Shown piece by piece: positions 1 to 9,764 of a stretch of DNA of 64,000 nucleotides. The stretch comes from Narthecium ossifragum. Taxonomy: Eukaryota; Streptophyta; Magnoliopsida; Dioscoreales; Nartheciaceae. The stretch's first letter is position 1. Each line of letters starts with the position of its first letter. The position numbers were made by a program, and so were the translations under genes. The stretch is taken from contig OY986972.1 of NCBI GenBank assembly GCA_963920575.1, forward strand, positions 12,288,010-12,352,009, read 5' to 3'. The notes under the pieces are model-generated. The model saw only the letters and a program-made list of their open reading frames with translations. It ran no database searches and was not told the origin of the DNA.

Positions 1-487
1 CTCGTCGTCCCCGACGCCGGCCGACCCTACCTTCACCGCCGTCTTCACCAGATCCGGCCGATCCGCCACCCATATTCCAGATCCGAGCCGTTGGATCTCA
101 TCCCCACCTCCAGGCGACCCTTCCTGGAAGTATTCCAACCGCCGCCGCCGCCCCTACGCCGGCGATCCACTCCGGCGACTCCTCAGCCGTTGGATCTTCC
201 TAGGCAGCTTTGGCCAAATTGGCTCAGCCACTTAATCCGGATCCAGCCCAATCCACTCGGTCAGCTTGATCCAGATTACTTCAGACTTGACCCAGTCAAG
301 TCCCATCCAATCAGGCTTAGCCAGATTCGATCCCGCTTCAGCCAGATCCGATCCAGCTCAAGCCAGATCCGATCTAGCTAGCCAAATCAGCCAATTGGAC
401 TCAAATCAAGTCCGATCCGGCCGATTCTGATCGATTGGAGCAGTAGAGACCCATTACGAGAGGATCACGAGTAGACCGCTCGTAAAA
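1..487 (+). repeat. A1 left LTR (3' part)
   Basis: Matches 3169-3655 nearly base for base and ends CTCGTAAAA directly before the primer-binding site. The right copy ends CTCGTAACA, which pairs with the LTR start TGATACGAG as an imperfect terminal inverted repeat. A chance ORF at 91-381 recurs at 3259-3549 because it lies in the LTR; it is not treated as a gene. Confidence 0.9.
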
Positions 488-489
488 AC

Positions 490-502
490 TTGGTATCAGA
501 GC
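490..502 (+). other. A1 primer-binding site (tRNA-iMet)
   Basis: TTGGTATCAGAGC is complementary to the 3' end of plant initiator methionine tRNA and lies 2 bases after the LTR end. The same leader, continuing GCTCCGTTCC, follows the 5' LTR of A2 and of the family B element, which ties the two families together. Confidence 0.9.
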
Positions 503-551
503 TCCGTTCCACCGACTGTGCGGTTCAAAACCTACTGGAAACTTCGCCACC

Positions 552-2303
552 ATGTACGGAGTACCCCAGGAAAGTTTGGAGCAGCAATTCAAGATTATGC
601 AGGCCCAGTTGAAGCTATGTTCAACTTTGATGGAACGTCAAAGCAGAAACTTGGAGCGCACCAGTCTGAAGTGGGAGCAGATTACCAGTAGATGGTCAAC
701 TGTGAATCAAACAAGTCCCATAGGGATTCAGATTTCGAGTCAGACCCCTACTCCAGCTGCAACCCAGATTACGGAACCTGACCCCGAGCCAACTCGGCTT
801 AGCACTCCGACTGAGACTCCTCCCGCAACTCCGAGAGCAATCACAATTGTAACTCCGAGTTTAACTCCGCCAGATCCGGGTGAACACCTTCTACAACCTT
901 CCCCAGATTTTTCTGGAATTTTACCTAATTTTCCAGATTTTTCCCGGGATTTTCTCTCTCCTCCCGGATTGGCTCGAGCCGCGGCTCATCTCCTTCCCCG
1001 CGCACGGCTCGACCCCGAGCCGACCCTTCGTCGTCCCGGCTCATCATCCGCGCCGACGGCTCGACCCCGAGCCGCCACCCCAACGCCGCCGTCCGACGTC
1101 TTCCTCCCCACCTGTTCATCGAGGAAGCATCGGCGTCCTTCCCGGAAGCCGCCGTGGCCAACAATGACCACGATTGAGGCCTGGATCGCCGACATCCAAG
1201 TCCGGCGAAAGCCCCTGTTCCGGCCTCCTCCACTCCACCAAGATCCGAGGTTGATCCCAAGATCAGACCCCACGAGAAAGGTCCCAAGACCTTCACGAAC
1301 CATTTCCACCCATCCCCGGCTACCGATGAGCCCTCATTCACCGACGATCACCGGCGACGTTCTCCACCGCGCCGCCACCTTCAGATCCGGCGTGTTCGAC
1401 GCCCAATCCGTCGATCAAACCGTACGGATGGAACCCTCACGTCCTTGCGAAGCTTCCTGTGCCGTTGCCACACTCCGGCGACCTGGTTTCGCCGTTGATC
1501 CAGCTCCGGCAGCTTCTCAGCCGTCCGATCAAGACTGCAACTTGATCCAGCCGTTTGATCAGCCTGATCTTCGATCCAGTGCTTCTGATCTTCGATCTGA
1601 ACCTGATCCAAGAGTCCCCAGCAATCAGGACCATCCAGATCAACTCCAAGTGATCCAGATGCAGCCTCAACCGTTGATCAAGCATTCAAAGGTTGATATG
1701 AGCTATCAAAGGAGCTACCCTCCTTATTCAAATGCCATATTCAATTTGATCAGATCTGATTATGATGGTAGCATCGGTTTGGTTCAACTGACTCAAGTCC
1801 AGATTGACACCGGCAGAGCCAACCAAGTCAGACAGGTTTGGACTAGAGTACGACTCAGCACAGCTGAAGATTCAACTTGGTTCAACCAACTTCTAGGCCA
1901 AACTAGTGCAGCAGAAGCATGGTCCAACCATCCTCACTTCAGATTGGACCAAAGCCAGCTTGACTCAGATTCAAGCCAAGTCCCTGCACAGTTGATCAGA
2001 CCATGGAGATCAGATCCCATCCTATGGTCATGGGCAACTCTACTGGTGGGACATGATGAGGATGATCCAGGAGAGCCATTGAAGATCATATTCCTGGAGC
2101 TACCTGAGCCGTCAGATCGACCGCCAGATGCTCATCCATCACTGGCACTGCTACCCCTGGACCCATCATGGGATAGACCTGGTTTCTCCCCACCGAGTCC
2201 AGAACTACAACAGCAAGTTGATTCGGTCCAGCCACATGGAGCCATCCTACCTGACCTGACTCTTGCTTTGAGGACAAGGCCAATTTTGAAGGTAGGGGGG
2301 TGA
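552..2303 (+). CDS. Family A proline-rich retroelement protein, unknown function
   Basis: An intact 583-codon ORF. The start at 552 is favoured by a strong context (GCCACCATGT) and by the same MYG start in A2 and A4. Residues about 5-50 (EQQFKIMQAQ... LMERQSRN) are charged and could be helical. The middle is rich in Pro, Ser, Arg and Asp and looks disordered. Residues about 452-527 form the best conserved block, including RPWRSDP, LWSWATLL and DEDDPGEPLKI, which is also found in the family B protein. I see no CCHC knuckle, DSG protease or polymerase motif, so calling it gag would be a guess. It reads through the polypurine tract and stops at the TGA that forms the first three bases of the right LTR. 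Related ORFs survive in A2 and A3. It could be an RNA- or capsid-interacting accessory protein, but that is inference only. Confidence 0.7.
   Translation: MYGVPQESLEQQFKIMQAQLKLCSTLMERQSRNLERTSLKWEQITSRWSTVNQTSPIGIQISSQTPTPAATQITEPDPEPTRLSTPTETPPATPRAITIVTPSLTPPDPGEHLLQPSPDFSGILPNFPDFSRDFLSPPGLARAAAHLLPRARLDPEPTLRRPGSSSAPTARPRAATPTPPSDVFLPTCSSRKHRRPSRKPPWPTMTTIEAWIADIQVRRKPLFRPPPLHQDPRLIPRSDPTRKVPRPSRTISTHPRLPMSPHSPTITGDVLHRAATFRSGVFDAQSVDQTVRMEPSRPCEASCAVATLRRPGFAVDPAPAASQPSDQDCNLIQPFDQPDLRSSASDLRSEPDPRVPSNQDHPDQLQVIQMQPQPLIKHSKVDMSYQRSYPPYSNAIFNLIRSDYDGSIGLVQLTQVQIDTGRANQVRQVWTRVRLSTAEDSTWFNQLLGQTSAAEAWSNHPHFRLDQSQLDSDSSQVPAQLIRPWRSDPILWSWATLLVGHDEDDPGEPLKIIFLELPEPSDRPPDAHPSLALLPLDPSWDRPGFSPPSPELQQQVDSVQPHGAILPDLTLALRTRPILKVGG
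2288..2300 (+). other. A1 polypurine tract
   Basis: GAAGGTAGGGGGG directly precedes the LTR start TGATACGAG. This is the expected plus-strand primer position. Upstream bases (TTGAGGACAAGGCC) are conserved in all family A copies and in family B. Confidence 0.85.
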
Positions 2304-3655
2304 TACGAGTCGATCCGACTCGACCAACTGGACCCAAACCCAGAAGAGGAACCAAGCTGGTTCAACCTCTTTCCTAGTTTGACTTGGACTTCCATAGTTC
2401 AAACTAGAGTATTTAATTAGTATTTATCATTAGTCTTTTATTGAGTCCTAGTTGATTGTTAGGAATTAATTGAGAGTCCCTTTGAGTTAGGAAGTTGAGT
2501 TGAGTCAGGAACCTTATTACTTGCTAATCAAGCAAGGGGGTTTTCTAGTGGATTAGGACTCTGTCAGGTCTCTATAAAAGGACCTTAGTAGTTTGTATTA
2601 GGTTATGATGAATGAGGGATGAGATGAATGATTAAGAGTAATTAGTAGAATATCATAGGAGTAGAATATCATAGGAGTAGAAGTAAAGTAGATTCCACCC
2701 GAAATCCACCATAGATCCACCTTCTTCCCCGTCGGTCATCTTCTCCGCAGCCGGCATCGCCTTCACCTTCAATTCCTCTCTCCCCGTCACTTTCTCTCTC
2801 CAACACGTCAGCGACCCCACCGCCACGTCAGCGCCACGTCACCCCCCTACTGTTCATCTTCTTCCTCCTCTCTCCTCTATCCCGAAACCCAAGCTCACCG
2901 CCGTTCTCCCCTCTCCGGCCACCCCCGTCGCTACCTAAACCCGCCATCCTCTTCCCCTTGGCACCACGACTCCGGCCATACCTTTCACGACGCCCCACTC
3001 CATCTTCTCCGGCGATTCCCACGGCAACCCATCGTCCCCGACCTCCGTCCCCATCGCCGTCATCCGCCATCCGCCATCAACCCCGATCTCACCTCCAGAC
3101 CCATCTAAATCCATCGCCTATCTCCCCCGACCCTCTTTCCGACGTCCCCAGCCACTCCCGGAGCCTCCCTCGTCGTCCCCGACGCCGGCCGACCCTACCT
3201 TCACCGCCGTCTTCACCAGATCCGGCCGATCCGCCACCCATATTCCAGATCCGAGCCGTTGGATCTCATCCCCACCTCCAGGCGACCCTTCCTGGAAGTA
3301 TTCCAACCGCCGCCGCCGCCCCTACGCCGGCGATCCACTCCGGCGACTCCTCAGCCGTTGGATCTTCCTAGGCAGCTTTGGCCAAATTGGCTCAGCCACT
3401 TAATCCGGATCCAGCCCAATCCACTCGGTCAGCTTGATCCAGATTACTTCAGACTTGACCCAGTCAAGTCCCATCCAATCAGGCTTAGCCAGATTCGATC
3501 CCGCTTCAGCCAGATCCGATCCAGCTCAAGCCAGATCCGATCTAGCTAGCCAAATCAGCCAATTGGACTCAAATCAAGTCCGATCCGGCCGATTCTGATC
3601 GATTGGAGCAGTAGAGACCCATTACGAGAGGATCACGAGTAGACTGCTCGTAACA
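2301..3655 (+). repeat. A1 right LTR
   Basis: Runs from TGATACGAG to CTCGTAACA. A TATA box (TATAAAAG, 2573-2580) marks the likely core promoter. The last 250 bases are rich in GATCC/GATCG words. The pyrimidine-rich middle gives long chance ORFs on both strands, for example around 2958-3371, which are not credible genes. Confidence 0.9.
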
Positions 3656-3893
3656 CATGGACAGGAGGGCGATATGTAACTGCTACTGAACTTGCCTTCT
3701 TCTCGACGGGTTTCTCCTTCTTGGCAGAAATATAATTCGTTTGTGGAGTGTTGCGGCTTGACTCTGGTTGAAGAGTCTTGTCGCCAATATAGTTGCTAAC
3801 TTCACTCGTGTCGGAGGCTGCTTCGATTTGAAGACTCTGCAGCTCCTAAGTTATATAATAAGCATAGGCCGCTCGCATATCAGCGAGATAACT

Positions 3894-4598
3894 TCACTCA
3901 TGTCGTTGGCGCTCGTACTCCGCCCGAAGTAGTTGGACATAACAGTGGCGAACATGCAGCGACTCTTCATCATCGCCGGTTGCATGGAGACCAATCCAAG
4001 GTCTGTCAGGATAAACTTCGTACAGAGCCTCGTACGCAAGTTCGGGGATCACCTGTGCTTTTACAGCAGAGGGAGATGTTGATTTAATATGGGATTTCTC
4101 GGCCGTTTTAGGCCCTTTTCTGGAGGTGACAAGGGTGAAGCCGTCGTCATCTGTCGGGATAAGTCCGGCACTAGCAGCTGCCCCCAGCCATGTTTGAGAT
4201 ATAGTTGGTTTCGCCGAGTTCTCAGTCTTTGGGTGCGCATGAGCGTTTCCGACATTCTGACGAACAGAGGGTCCGGGTAGAGAGACCTTGACGTCATGCC
4301 CCCTTTGGCGCGCAGGATAAGCCTTCATCTGCTCGCACGGCTGCCGTGTTGACGCCTTCACTTGTGTATGGGAAGTAGCCATCATTTTGGTGCCGGAAGT
4401 AGCCGCAATCGCAGTAACACCAGGGATTTTGGAGTCAGGTGTAGTCGCCGCTTTTGTGCCGGTGACCACCGCAACTGGAGCTTTGAGCGAAACTTTGGAT
4501 GGTGTTGTGCGATCGGGAGTCCGTCGGTACCCATGGGGATGTCGAACCAAAGATCGCCGAAGCGGAGTCACAAACGCCTCCAAAGTTACTTCCGCCAT
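3894..4598 (-). CDS. Gag-like ORF of the 3.7-7.3 kb LTR remnant
   Basis: A 234-codon ORF starting MAEVTLEAFVTPLRRSL. It is rich in Thr, Ser, Ala and Lys, with a segment DDDGFTLVTSRKGPK that resembles linker stretches in plant retroelement ORF1/gag proteins. The C-terminal part (YPDRPWIGLHATGDDEESLHVRHCY) is compact but I do not recognise it. No CCHC motif is visible. Its position just downstream of a likely 5' LTR and leader argues for a retroelement gene rather than a host gene. Sequence between the stop and A1 at 3656 is non-coding in this frame. It could instead be a captured host exon. Confidence 0.4.
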   Translation of the reverse strand: MAEVTLEAFVTPLRRSLVRHPHGYRRTPDRTTPSKVSLKAPVAVVTGTKAATTPDSKIPGVTAIAATSGTKMMATSHTQVKASTRQPCEQMKAYPARQRGHDVKVSLPGPSVRQNVGNAHAHPKTENSAKPTISQTWLGAAASAGLIPTDDDGFTLVTSRKGPKTAEKSHIKSTSPSAVKAQVIPELAYEALYEVYPDRPWIGLHATGDDEESLHVRHCYVQLLRAEYERQRHE

Positions 4599-4746
4599 AT
4601 CCTTTTGTTGCAGAAGGGATATTTGTCAGGATATATATTTTTTATTTTGATTTTCAATTTTGAATTGTTTGATTTTTTTTTGACTTTGATTTTGATTTTA
4701 TTTATTTATTTATAAGAATCTGATCTAGAGATGGGAGGTAAGGTGT

Positions 4747-4765
4747 GGTCCCACCGGGCGTGCCA
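4747..4765 (-). other. Candidate primer-binding/leader segment
   Basis: On the minus strand TGGCACGCCCGGTGGGACC lies 5 bases after a CA-ending LTR-like sequence and before the gag-like ORF at 4598. Which tRNA it would match was not tested. Confidence 0.4.
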
Positions 4766-4770
4766 GATTC

Positions 4771-6130
4771 TGATCGTAAATAAAACGTCGATCTCGCGGG
4801 GACGAGATTTCTATTTTATTTCCGAGCATATCATTTTTAATTTCATACAAGGAAATTGTAGGCACCACACTCATGGATTGCCAAGTCAGCGAATCCATCA
4901 TTTACATCCCCGTAGGAAACACCTCCGATTCTAGACCCGATGCTTATAATAGATTTTTTACATTGTCATCAATAAAATTAAAATGACAAATAACATGGGT
5001 AAAAAAAACGTGAGGGTCTTAGACCCTCACCTTTTGTTGCTGGGTTTTTTTTAAGACTTTGTGTCTTCTCGTAACTCTTCCTGGCCTTGGAGACGTTGCC
5101 TGGGGCTTTAGATCCGCCGCCTTGAGGACGCGTCAGATAAAGTTGGAGAAGCACTGTTCAAGCTCCAAAGCTTCGTCGCCGTGGAAGAACAACCAATAGA
5201 GTTGAGGATGTTGGATATAGTTGGGGCAGTGTCGGATAAAGTTGGAGAAGCACTGTTCAAGCTCTAAAGCTTCGTCGCCGGGGACGTATGGCCGGAGCTC
5301 GTTGTTGCTAGAATGTGGCAGCTGGGACAAGGGGGGTCTTGGCCACGGAGGTGTCATCCAAACTTCGTCGATGAAGACTCAAGGGCGCCGTTGGAGTTAT
5401 GGAGGCGTCGCCGATATAGTTGGGGGAGGCACTGCCTGATAGAGTTGAGGAGGACGTAGATAAAGTTGGCGATGCGTTGGCCGGAATCAGCGGGATCAGC
5501 GACTGGAGCTGAGGAGACGTCGGTTGGAAACAGAGGAGCTGCCGGAGATAAAGTTGAGGAAGCACCGCCCGAACTTTGAAGCCGCCAGCACGTCGGCTGG
5601 AAGCAGGGGGCTGGGGCTGGAAACAAGGAAGCGTCGGATATAGTTGGGGCAGCGTCGTCCAAGCTTTAAAGGCGGTGAAAACACGGGAACGGTGAATAAA
5701 GCTGAAGGCGACGATGGGTTTCTCCTCGGGCTGGGCGATGACGGCGACTCCTCCGGCTGGATCAGTGGATGCCGGCGATGGTGATGGGTTCCCCTTTGGC
5801 CGGATCGATGGGCGGCGACGACAATGGTTTTCTCTAGCTGGGCGGCGGCGATGAGCACGGGCTGGAACAAGGGAGACAACGGTGATGGGTTCGGACTGGC
5901 TCGAGGAAGACAACGACGGCGGCGATCTCCTTTGGGTTGGGCGACAACGGCAATCTCCTCGGCTGGATCAAGGAGGCCGAAGGCGAGCTCCTCCTTTGGG
6001 TGGTAGCGATGGGTTCGTCTCCTTTCGTCCCTCCCTCACCTCTCTTTCTTTCTTTCTATTTTTTTTCAGCCAAGCCCTCTCTATCCCAGACTCTTCTTCT
6101 TATAGCAATGGATGTTTGTTGGAGGTTGGG
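4771..6130 (-). repeat. LTR-like region with degenerate ATAWAGTTG repeats
   Basis: Minus-strand LTR-like sequence ending CGATCA. A short unit (consensus GATAWAGTTGRGG on the plus strand) recurs about eight times between 5131 and 5650, including a longer duplication (5136-5182 with 5231-5279). A TATA-like TATAAG is at about 6099-6104 on the minus strand, so the repeats would lie in the transcribed leader. Long overlapping ORFs on both strands (5221-6150) come from base composition and the repeats, and are not called as genes. Confidence 0.4.
5001..5030 (-). other. Perfect hairpin followed by a T run (minus strand)
   Basis: GTGAGGGTC (5010-5018), loop TTA, GACCCTCAC (5022-5030) form a perfect 9-bp stem. 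On the minus strand it is followed after CG... by eight T (plus-strand A at 5001-5008). It lies in the LTR U5 region, so a role in 3' end formation is conceivable but untested. Confidence 0.5.
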
Positions 6131-6139
6131 TGAGATACG

Positions 6140-7276
6140 CTCGAGACTATAGGGATATGGGTGTTGAGATTTGGTTCTCAGTCAGGTTGTTGGGAGGCTG
6201 AGGATGTTGGGATTTGATGCTGTTGAGATATGGGTGAGGTTAGGATTTCCTAACCATTTAGATTAGGGAGTTGGGATTTGGCATTTAAATTTCAAATGTC
6301 CATTTAAATTTGAAGATTTGGATGGTTTTGTATAAATTTGAATGTCCCATTTAAATTTCAAGTTCATGTGTGAACTTGTTTGAATTTTGAATATTTATTC
6401 AATTTTCAAGTATTTATCTTGAATTTGAATAACTCTCCAGCTGTCGGACATTTGTTCAAATTTTGAATGTCTTGTTCGAATTTTGAATTTCATGTAATAT
6501 TTGGAGAATTTATTGAAATATCCTCGGGCAAGCCGGTTGTAAATTACCAAAATACCCTTTTTATCGGTTAGGTGTATTTTGGACCGAAACGCCCCCGGGG
6601 TAGAGAAAATATCTCTGTTTTAGATTTTCACACCCCTGAAGATGTGCAATGACCAAAATGCCCCTTGGGGTTAAATGACCAAAATAGTCTTTCGGTCTGG
6701 TTGTTTAGGCGCGACGCATGGCGGCGTGACTTTTGTGCGTGTTATGAACACGTGTTCGCATTATGTGACGCGTATATTTTAGACTCGATGTATGTGAGTC
6801 ATGTGCGCGCGCATCGCCTTGGCCGGGACTTAGGCGAATTTGAGGTTAGGTATTTGTTTGGGTTTATTTTAAATTCTCGGATTTTTCCTTTATTTATTTC
6901 AAGGAATTTTCTATAATGCACCTAATGTTATGGAAAATTACCAAAACGCCTCTATATTTGCATAGCTTATTTAGGATGCCATCAAAGCTATGTAAGGGCT
7001 ATTTTGGAGTGTAGTGGGAGATTTAGATATGTATTTTGGTCTAAATTCCCAAAATACCCTTGGATGGGTAAAATTACCAAAACACCCTTATTCCTCAGGT
7101 TTGTATAGGATGCCATCAAAACCGGGAATATATAGGGGATTTGGATGGACTCGACTGTGTATGAGCCAGCTTGGATTCGGTGCATGCAGGTTCAGCCGGG
7201 GAAATTCCGCAAATGTTATTGACTTAGCCTTAGCTAAAATCGATTTCAACAAGGACCCTGCTAGACGAGCTTACCA
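6140..7276. other. AT-rich stretch without a gene; U3-like words
   Basis: No credible coding sequence. Words such as ACCAAAATGCCC and TTACCAAAATACCC recur, and AGGATGCCATCAAA occurs at about 6973 and 7108. Similar GGCATTTTGGTAAA words lie near the start of the D and E LTRs, so this is probably decayed LTR sequence. Confidence 0.4.
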
Positions 7277-8658
7277 GCAGAGGCTTCATCCGTCCCAGCA
7301 TGTCTCTCTGGGGGGCGCCAGTGTTGTTCGTAAAGAAGAGGGATGGTACCCTTCGACTTTGCATAGACTACAGGCGGCTCAACAGGGTGACGGTGAAGAA
7401 CAGGTACCCGATGTCGAGGATCGACGACCTGTTTGACCAGCTGCGGGGATCTTCAGTGTTCTCGAAGATCGACCTCTACACCGACTACCACCAGTTGAGG
7501 GTTCGGGATTGCGACATTCCGAAGACAGCTTTTCGGACTCGGTATGGTCTGCACGAGTTCGTGGTGATGCCATTTGGGTTGACGAACGCACCAACAACGT
7601 TCATGGATCTCATGCAGAGGATCTTCCAGGCTTTCCTAGATGAGTTCGTGGTGGTGTTTGTCGACGACATCCTGATCTACTCCCGATCAGAGGCGGAGCA
7701 CGAGCGACACTTGGCGACAGTGTTGCAGCTACTTCGGGAGCATCGGCTATATGCCAAGGCTTCCAAGTGTGTTCTGGCTTGCACAGGTGGGATTCCTTGG
7801 ACACGTGGTGTCGGCAGCAGGGATCTCAGTTGACCCGACCAAGGTCAAGACAGTGGTACAGTGGCAAAGACCGATGATAGTGTTCGAGATCCGCAGTTTC
7901 CTAGGCCTGGTGGGGTACTACAGACGGTTCGTGCGAGTCTTCTCTAGAGTTGCCGGACCATTGACCAGACTGACATAGAAGGTCGTCCCGTTCGTGTGGG
8001 ATGATGCTTGTGAGCGAGCTTTTGTGGAGCTGAGGACCAGGTTGACCAGTGCGCCGGTGCTGATCATCCCCGAGCGAGGTGTTGGTTACAGTGTCTACTG
8101 CGACGCCAGCGGTGAGGGTTTGGGGTGTATCCTAATGCAGGAGGGGCACGTAGTTTTCTATGGTTCTCGTCAACTGAAGAACCATGAGAGGAACTACCCA
8201 ACTCATGACTTGGAGCTAGCAGCGGTGGTCTTCGCCCTGAAGACCTGGCGTCATTGCCTCTATGCTAAGAAGTTCTCTATATTCTCGGACCATAAGAGCT
8301 TGAGGCACGTTTTCACCCAACGTGACCTAAACCTGAGGCAGCGATGTTGGATGGAGCTACTGGAGGACTACGACTTTGAGTTGCATTACCATCCTGGTAA
8401 GGAAAACGTCGTAGCAGACGTGCTGAGCAGGCAGGTGAGAGACACTAGAGCAGCAGTTGCAGGGTTGTCTGCGCGGCAGTGGCAGGCTCTAGAGACAGCG
8501 GGCCAGTTGGGGCTCGAGTTTCAGGATCAGGGCTCCAGCAGCTACCTCTACGCAGTACAGAGTATGCCAACAGTCCTAGCCAGAGTGTTGGAGGCACAAC
8601 ACAATGACGCAGAGCTCGAGGAGTTGCGCACATCGATGGGTACAGAGGGTGTAGACGG
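7277..8658 (+). pseudogene. Tekay-type Ty3/gypsy RT-RNase H fragment (F, left half)
   Basis: Starts inside reverse transcriptase at [10 protein letters not shown] (D1 equivalent [10 protein letters not shown]). It then shows [21 protein letters not shown], the [12 protein letters not shown] segment and the catalytic FVDDIL motif. Connection and RNase H follow, with [43 protein letters not shown] and [14 protein letters not shown] frameshift lies near 7780 and an in-frame TAG at 7976-7978, where D1 has CAG. The end, LEELRTSMGTEGVDG, is cut at 8658 by element E; the missing continuation resumes at 15302. The fragment has lost its gag, protease and LTRs. Confidence 0.85.
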
Positions 8659-8886
8659 TGTGAGGACCCGTCCCTCTACTCCTGGGTCGACCGGCTGGGT
8701 CGGGCCCGTGGCTCGTTTGTTTGTTTCGCGTCGAGCGCGCGATCCGGTGGATCGTATTGTTTCTTGGACCGCAAGGGCAATTTGGTAAATTGCACCTTGT
8801 TGGTTTGTTTCACACCCACGTGTGCACACACCGCCTCTGATTGATATTTGTGTTTGATTAGATCTGTTAGGGGTTTTTGACCTGTT

Positions 8887-8964
8887 TGGATCGATCCAAG
8901 TGTGTTGGATCAATCCATCCTTGTCTTGGATCGATCCAGCATGGTGTTGGATCGATCCAGACAC
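8887..8964 (+). repeat. GGATCGATCC palindrome cluster 1, E left LTR
   Basis: Four units of the form TTGGATCGATCCA spaced about 18-22 bp apart; the second has decayed to GGATCAATCC. It lies about 230-305 bp into the LTR, the same position at which the related D LTR has GATCGG words just upstream of its TATA box. Confidence 0.85.
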
Positions 8965-9684
8965 TGTAGCAGGTCGGTGGCTTTCCTTTGCGAGGACGGC
9001 CGCCGTTGGCCGTCGCTCTCCCCTGTCAGAAGGGGAGGACTTTCCCTCCCCTCCTTCCCCTTTTCCCCTCCTTTCCCGGCTTTCCCCTTCCCTCTTCCTT
9101 CCTTCTTCTTCTTCTTTCTTCTTCCTTCCTTCTTCTCCTTCTTCTTCTTCTTCCGCGGGCTCTGTTTCCCCTGTTCTGGCAGCCGCTTCTTCTTCGCTGT
9201 TCTTCCTCCTCCGGCCACCGTTTTGGGAGCTCGAAGGCTCGTTGGAACCGTGGCGGCGTGAGGAAGATCCCTGGTGTGCTTTGGAGCTGCGTTGGTGACC
9301 ATTTCTCGGGGAATCAGCCGAGGAGTGCGTTTCGGGTAGGTGTTCTACCTACGAGAGTTGTTTAGGGGTGTTCTCTTGATCTAGCCGTTGGATCTTGTTG
9401 ATCTTTGTATTGTTGGCTTCCTCTTGCCTAGTAGAATTTCTGATATAAGTTTCATGATCTTTGGTTGAGATTTTAGTAGGATTTATGCATGATTAATCTC
9501 GGATTTTCCGGTTTCTGCTGTTCTTGAAGAACAGTCGGCTTGCGGCGAGTTTTCCAGCCGATACGTACATGATATTGACTTATGATGAACATAAGAGTTG
9601 TAGATCTCTGAGTCATCTTTCCATTCCAGCTTATTTCGTATTTTTCTCGTGACCTACGACGAGGCTGATCTGAAGCTGGTTTGA

Positions 9685-9764
9685 AGCTGTTCGGATTCGA
9701 TCCAAATGGTTCGGATCGATCCAATATTTTCTGGATCGATCCAAACATTCCGGATCGATCCCAA
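9685..9764 (+). repeat. GGATCGATCC palindrome cluster 2, E left LTR
   Basis: Four units of which three are perfect GGATCGATCC cores and one is decayed (GGATTCGATCC), with A/T-rich spacers. It lies about 1030-1105 bp into the LTR, so it is probably in the transcribed leader. Confidence 0.8.

Larger units (their letters stand above)
1..3655 (+). mobile_element. A1: non-autonomous LTR retrotransposon, family A
   Basis: The first 487 bases of the window recur at 3169-3655 with an offset of 3168, so they are the truncated left LTR and the end of the right LTR of one element. Between them lie a tRNA-iMet primer site (490-502), one long ORF (552-2303) and a polypurine tract that abuts the right LTR at 2301. 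No gag zinc knuckle, protease, reverse transcriptase, RNase H or integrase is present, so the element would depend on another for movement. The left flank is outside the window, so the TSD cannot be tested; the right flank starts CATGG. The right LTR is 1355 bp. Three more copies of the family lie in this window (A2, A3, A4). Confidence 0.85.
3656..7276 (-). mobile_element. Minus-strand LTR element remnant (LTR, leader, gag-like ORF)
   Basis: Read on the minus strand, a likely LTR ends CA at 4771 and is followed by a leader TGGCACGCCCGGTGGGACC (4747-4765). I associate such leaders with 5' ends of plant Tat-group Ty3 elements, but this is from memory. An ORF begins 150 bases further on. Downstream the element is cut at 3656 by A1. 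The outer LTR edge is not resolved; the sequence between about 6140 and 7276 may be its U3 or another repeat. No pol sequence remains. Confidence 0.45.

Noticed and set aside
91..381. 96-codon ORF starting MDLIPTSRRPF, repeated at 3259-3549
   Set aside because: It is LTR sequence; related LTRs do not keep the frame, and the composition follows GATCC repeats.
3656..7276. Endogenous plant pararetrovirus (caulimovirid)
   Set aside because: No movement protein, coat or reverse transcriptase motif is visible; the arrangement of LTR, leader and gag-like ORF fits an LTR element.
8900..9365. Long Pro/Ser/Phe ORFs on both strands in the E LTRs (also 12804-13432)
   Set aside because: They fall in a CTT/CCTT-rich tract, occur in three frames at once and recur in both LTRs.
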